Shown here: positions 6,244 through 9,901 of the stretch, piece after piece
Numbering within the stretch: position 1 is the stretch's first letter
Layout: each line of letters begins with the position of its first letter
DNA from: Terriglobia bacterium
GTDB lineage: Bacteria; Acidobacteriota; Terriglobia; UBA7540
Direction of reading: 5' to 3'
NCBI GenBank assembly: GCA_030040515.1
Contig: JASHTO010000162.1
Span: 1-9,901 of the forward strand
Length of the DNA: 9,901 nucleotides
Program-made: the position numbers and the translations under genes
The notes under the pieces: generated by a model
Databases searched by the model: none
Told to the model about the DNA's origin: nothing
What the model saw: the letters and a program-made list of their open reading frames with translations, nothing else

Positions 6244-9200
6244 CTAGGTGCCGATGCGATGCCGAACTGCGGTGCGCAGGCGGACGGGGCCCACGAGACC
6301 CGCGACCAGGAGTGGCGAATCCTTATCAAAGTGCTTCCAGGTTGCGAAAGTGATTCGTCCACCGGGCGGTTTGGGTTTGCCTTGCGTAAACCACTCGGGA
6401 ATGACTTTGATGGCGCCGCCGCGGTCGTACTCATTTTCGGCGGGGAGTTGTTCATCACCAATCTGGCGATTGACCAGTTGATTGGTGACCAGGACTTCCA
6501 GCTTGTTCTCGCCCGGCTTGACGGCATTGGTGATGTCGACACGGAAAGGCGGCTTCCAGAGCAATCCCAGATCGTGGCCGTTTACGCGAACCCGCGCGAT
6601 GGCGTGCACCCAACCCAGGTCCAAATACAACCGGCGGTCAGCCGACGCTGCGCCGGCCGGAGGCGTGAACTGTTTGCTGTAGGTCGCCGTCCCCGAAAAG
6701 TATTTCACACCAGGGTCCGAGTGCTGGTGCAGGGAGATCAACTCGTCGAGTGTTACCGAGGGCGGCGCGCCGAGATTAGGCGGAAAGCTGACCTGCCACG
6801 ACCCGGAAAGCACGGCTGGCTCGGCAATATCCGAGATATCCAGGTTCGATTGTCCGGCGGCGGTTTGCAATATGTAACTGCCGTTCTGCCAAAGCTGCAG
6901 CTCGGAGCCGGCGGCGCCCACCCACTCGACCTCCGGCGGCGCGATGGGCGCAGGGACGCCAGATCCCGCCAGTTGCCGGATGCGATCCTCGTCGAGTGCT
7001 TCTTTGATGAGCTCGGGGTCGCTCATGTCGCCGTCGAAATACTCGGCGCCATCGCGCTCGCGCGCGTCGTTGACGCCGGGATGAACGATCTTGCCCGACG
7101 CTTCGCTCTGGCCCGCGGGTTGGCCATTCACATAAAGCGACGGCGCGCCCGACTTGTAGACCAGCGCCACGTGCACCCAGCCGGCAATTGGCATGGGCGT
7201 GGTGAGCACGGCATGCCAGTCCATGTGCCCGCGCTCGAACACCGCGATGCCGTTGCGGCCCGCCGTGAATCCGGCGGAAACGTGACCTTCGCCGTACAGC
7301 GTCTCGCCATCGGGAGGGGAGATGACAAAGCTGCGAATCGGCGCAGCGTCATTGCTGTATCCGACCGGCGGGACAATTCCCTCAAGGTCGGGTTTAATCC
7401 AAACGCTGATGGTGAAATCGTTGGTCACGTCGCGCTGGCGCCCTGATTGAAAAACCGGGAAGGGTTCGGTGGTGGCAAACGTTGTTCCATTTTTCGCAAC
7501 GGACCTGAGATGCCGCGCCGGGGAAGGGGATCGGAACACGACAAAGACCGCCTCCGAAGGACTCAATTGCAGCGGCACACTCGTACCTGCCTCCGTCTGA
7601 TCGAAAATGTTGATCGGCGTGATCTCGCCGGTCTCCGGGTTCCACAATTCCGGCTGCTTCCCCTTCACACGGAACGTGATGACCAACTCCTCCACACGTC
7701 GGCGGCGGTTTGCGACGAAATACACTTCCGCGCCGCCCACGGTGCGATGGATAAAATTGATGGGAGCGTCACCCGAACGGGAAGTGACATCACAATCGGG
7801 CTTAATGCCCAACTTATCCAGCACGGTCGCCAACGGCAATCCCCAAAACACGTGGCCTTTGCCGTATGTCCATTCTGTGATTTCCGTGCCGTCAAGTTTA
7901 CCCCAAACTTCGTCGACGATCTGGTGCAGTTCGTCATCACTGGTGGGATATCCGGTAAGGCCGGGATTAACCTGCGGCTTGGGCCCGACCAGCGCCACTC
8001 CCTCTTTCACCATGTCGCGCACTTTGCGCAGCACGTCGATACCCAGGCGCTTGTCTTCGGGAAGAATGAGGACTCGATAGCTCAAGCCGTCGGGCATAAC
8101 GATGCGGCCGTTCACAGCCTTCATCCGGTTGAGAATCGCCTCTTCATTGGCGACATCGTAGTAGTATCCTTCCGGAGGCGTCGGGTTCAGTTCGTCGGGA
8201 TAAACCGGCGTATTCACAGGAACCTCTATCCCCGCGTAGTAAATCAGGTCCGCCACCAGAGTGCCCTGGCGCAGCATATTCTGCGTTCGCGCGGCATACT
8301 GGTACCAACCCGCCAACTCGCTGTAGAGCGAATTCGTCCGATCGTTCTCCCAGCCCCACGGCCCCATGGTCATGCCGGGAATGGCACTCGGGTTGGGCTG
8401 CATGGCGTTGCGGTGGAAGATGTATTCGTTCAGCCCCTGTGTGTACATCAGATCGCCCTGACCTTTCATCTGGTAGGGATAGTTCTGCCACATGGCGAAG
8501 CGCTGGTCGCCCGTGAAAGATTCGGCGCCCACGACGGGCTTGCCAAACACGTGCCCGATGCAGCCGTTCAGCTTCACGCTGTAATTGTTGTTGCCCTGGC
8601 CCACCCAGAACTCACCCATGGGCACGTCCAGGTGCGAGCCGGACTGAAGCTCTTCAAACGGGCCGCCGCTGTAAGGCTCGGCGTAGGCCTTCATTTTGTT
8701 CTGGTGGCAGCGCTCGGCAAAGCGGCCGTAATAGTAGTCGCCCATCAGATCCGCGCAGGTGCGGCGGATGTCCCACAGAAAGCGCTCGGAGACTTCCGTG
8801 CTCTCAACAACGCGGCCGGTCATGGCAGGGAGATATTTGCGCAGATCATAGCCGCGGCGCTTGGCGAATTCCTGCGGAAATTCCCTGGTCCAGTTCTGCA
8901 TGCCGGTTTCGTAGCTGTCGATGAGCCCGCCGGCCAGTCCGCGTGCCGCGAGCGGGCCGAGCGATTGCAACAGTCCGGCGAAGAAGTGATCGAAATGAAA
9001 GTCGTACGCCTCGCGACTGAATTTATCGCACTCGAGGCCCCAACCGCCGTCTGGGGCGGGGTGGTTCTTGACGCCAGTGGTGGTTTCGCCGATGCGCAGG
9101 ACCGTCCAAGTTCCTTCCGGCGCGTCCCAGGTCAAATGGCCGCTGGAATCGAGGTATTGTGAAAGGTCGACCACTTTGGAAGGATCGATAATCGACCCTG

Positions 9201-9901
9201 CGATGGGCTCTGCGGCCTGCGCCGGGAATCCCAGAGTGCGCGTGAAGTTGGCCCAGCGCGTCCAATCGGGAATTCGCGCGGCGCCACTCAGGCGGACGTT
9301 CCTGATTTTCTGGGCCTGAACGAGGATGAGGCGATAGAACTTCGCCTGCACGGCAGGGAAGGTGGCCGAACCGGGGTACTCTACGGATTCGGGACCGCTT
9401 CCGCCCCAATCAACGTCGCAAACTTTTCGGAATTCGTTACCATCGTCGGAAACTTCCAGGCGGTTGTTTCCAGGGCCGTGGGCCAGGCGATAGGCCCCCT
9501 CAGGCGTTTCGCTGAAAAACGTGAGTGAGCGCGCTTCAAAGGGTTCCGAGAATTCCAGTTCCAGATAGGCCGTTTCGCCCGGTGCGGGCGGATGAATTTC
9601 TATGCCGCCCGGCTGGTTGACCCCAATCAAAGCCGAAGAGTCCACCGGACCGGAATTGGTGCGCACAGCTCGCAGCGTCTGCTGCCACGGCCGGCGTTCA
9701 CCCGCCAGCGCCGGAAACGCCAGCACAATTGCATCGCGATAATATCCCAGCTTGGTGAGAGGTTGCGGAAGTGAAGCGACCACCGGGTGCCCGCCGGGAA
9801 TCAGCGATTCGCTCCAGGTGAACTGCTTCATCGAGTATTCGGGAGTGATCCACGGGCCCCCGCTGGAGGACCATCCGGGGCAGTTCATAATGTCGAATTC
9901 C
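6244..9901 (-). CDS. GH106-like glycoside hydrolase (alpha-L-rhamnosidase candidate) with LamG-type insert; 5' end outside window
   Basis: The frame stays open from the ATG at 9888 to the right edge, and NCPGWSSSGGPWITPE just after that ATG is an internal GH106 motif, so the true start lies outside the window. Numbering from that ATG (1,214 residues): a discoidin-like beta-sandwich at about 97-200 (LEFSEPFEA, RLEVSDDG, YRLILVQA); the catalytic barrel at about 255-550 with GLIDSYETGMQNW, YAEPYSGGP and GAESFTGD, whose Asp324, Glu327, Glu404 and Glu456 are catalytic or calcium-site candidates; a GATase-like region at about 580-700; a concanavalin/LamG-like domain at about 822-975 (FTISVWIKP, WVHVALVYKSGAPSLYVNGQ); and a C-terminal jelly-roll at about 1028-1205 (VRVNGHDLGLLWKPPFRVDIT). 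GH106 enzymes cleave terminal alpha-L-rhamnose from pectin-type and other glycans. Substrate and export signal cannot be seen here. It is the first visible gene of the minus-strand unit. Confidence 0.85.
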   Translation of the reverse strand, partial: EFDIMNCPGWSSSGGPWITPEYSMKQFTWSESLIPGGHPVVASLPQPLTKLGYYRDAIVLAFPALAGERRPWQQTLRAVRTNSGPVDSSALIGVNQPGGIEIHPPAPGETAYLELEFSEPFEARSLTFFSETPEGAYRLAHGPGNNRLEVSDDGNEFRKVCDVDWGGSGPESVEYPGSATFPAVQAKFYRLILVQAQKIRNVRLSGAARIPDWTRWANFTRTLGFPAQAAEPIAGSIIDPSKVVDLSQYLDSSGHLTWDAPEGTWTVLRIGETTTGVKNHPAPDGGWGLECDKFSREAYDFHFDHFFAGLLQSLGPLAARGLAGGLIDSYETGMQNWTREFPQEFAKRRGYDLRKYLPAMTGRVVESTEVSERFLWDIRRTCADLMGDYYYGRFAERCHQNKMKAYAEPYSGGPFEELQSGSHLDVPMGEFWVGQGNNNYSVKLNGCIGHVFGKPVVGAESFTGDQRFAMWQNYPYQMKGQGDLMYTQGLNEYIFHRNAMQPNPSAIPGMTMGPWGWENDRTNSLYSELAGWYQYAARTQNMLRQGTLVADLIYYAGIEVPVNTPVYPDELNPTPPEGYYYDVANEEAILNRMKAVNGRIVMPDGLSYRVLILPEDKRLGIDVLRKVRDMVKEGVALVGPKPQVNPGLTGYPTSDDELHQIVDEVWGKLDGTEITEWTYGKGHVFWGLPLATVLDKLGIKPDCDVTSRSGDAPINFIHRTVGGAEVYFVANRRRRVEELVITFRVKGKQPELWNPETGEITPINIFDQTEAGTSVPLQLSPSEAVFVVFRSPSPARHLRSVAKNGTTFATTEPFPVFQSGRQRDVTNDFTISVWIKPDLEGIVPPVGYSNDAAPIRSFVISPPDGETLYGEGHVSAGFTAGRNGIAVFERGHMDWHAVLTTPMPIAGWVHVALVYKSGAPSLYVNGQPAGQSEASGKIVHPGVNDARERDGAEYFDGDMSDPELIKEALDEDRIRQLAGSGVPAPIAPPEVEWVGAAGSELQLWQNGSYILQTAAGQSNLDISDIAEPAVLSGSWQVSFPPNLGAPPSVTLDELISLHQHSDPGVKYFSGTATYSKQFTPPAGAASADRRLYLDLGWVHAIARVRVNGHDLGLLWKPPFRVDITNAVKPGENKLEVLVTNQLVNRQIGDEQLPAENEYDRGGAIKVIPEWFTQGKPKPPGGRITFATWKHFDKDSPLLVAGLVGPVRLRTAVRHRIGT

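Noticed and set aside
6259..7446. 395-residue open frame on the plus strand
   Set aside because: It is antisense to the C-terminal jelly-roll and LamG parts of the GH106-like gene, with no family motif.
7447..9162. 571-residue open frame on the plus strand
   Set aside because: It lies fully antisense to the GH106-like gene, is rich in His/Arg/Val with no recognisable motif, and has the look of a shadow frame caused by GC-biased codon use.

Overview
The window is a GC-rich bacterial chromosome segment with tightly packed genes. Its mix is a GH106-type glycoside hydrolase, a Tat-exported DUF362 protein, an octaheme hydroxylamine-oxidoreductase-like cytochrome, a tandem universal stress protein relic and a REP-type palindromic repeat. 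This suits a soil or sediment heterotroph, most plausibly Acidobacteriota, with Verrucomicrobiota or another PVC-type lineage as an alternative. The taxonomic call is inference from gene style; no rRNA or marker gene is present.

Layout. (a) Positions 2-382, plus strand: the C-terminal end of a polysaccharide-deacetylase-like protein that runs off the left edge. (b) Positions 589-2620, minus strand: a two-gene unit. An octaheme c-type cytochrome of the HAO family is followed, with a 17-bp overlap, by a polytopic membrane protein of about eight helices. (c) Positions 2621-2774: a divergent intergenic region with a perfect 14-bp palindrome. (d) Positions 2775-3445, plus strand: a broken tandem UspA gene with an apparent internal deletion in domain 1 and a 1-bp frameshift in domain 2. 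(e) Positions 3455-3540: a REPIN-like palindromic element between convergent genes. (f) Positions 3542-9901, minus strand: a probable three-gene unit. It starts with a 5'-truncated GH106-like alpha-L-rhamnosidase candidate, followed by a 492-residue protein of unknown function that looks like a glycosidase-type barrel plus a GATase-like domain, and then a Tat-signal DUF362 protein whose start overlaps the preceding stop as ATGA.

How the parts may work together. The GH106 gene and its neighbours look like a small carbohydrate-utilisation unit, probably acting on rhamnose-containing plant or microbial polysaccharide; the roles of its second and third members are unknown. The cytochrome and membrane protein look like a separate respiratory or nitrogen-oxide module: an exported multiheme redox enzyme anchored by its N-terminus, with a co-translated membrane partner that could connect it to the quinone pool (inference). 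No tRNA, rRNA, CRISPR array, insertion sequence or phage gene was seen.
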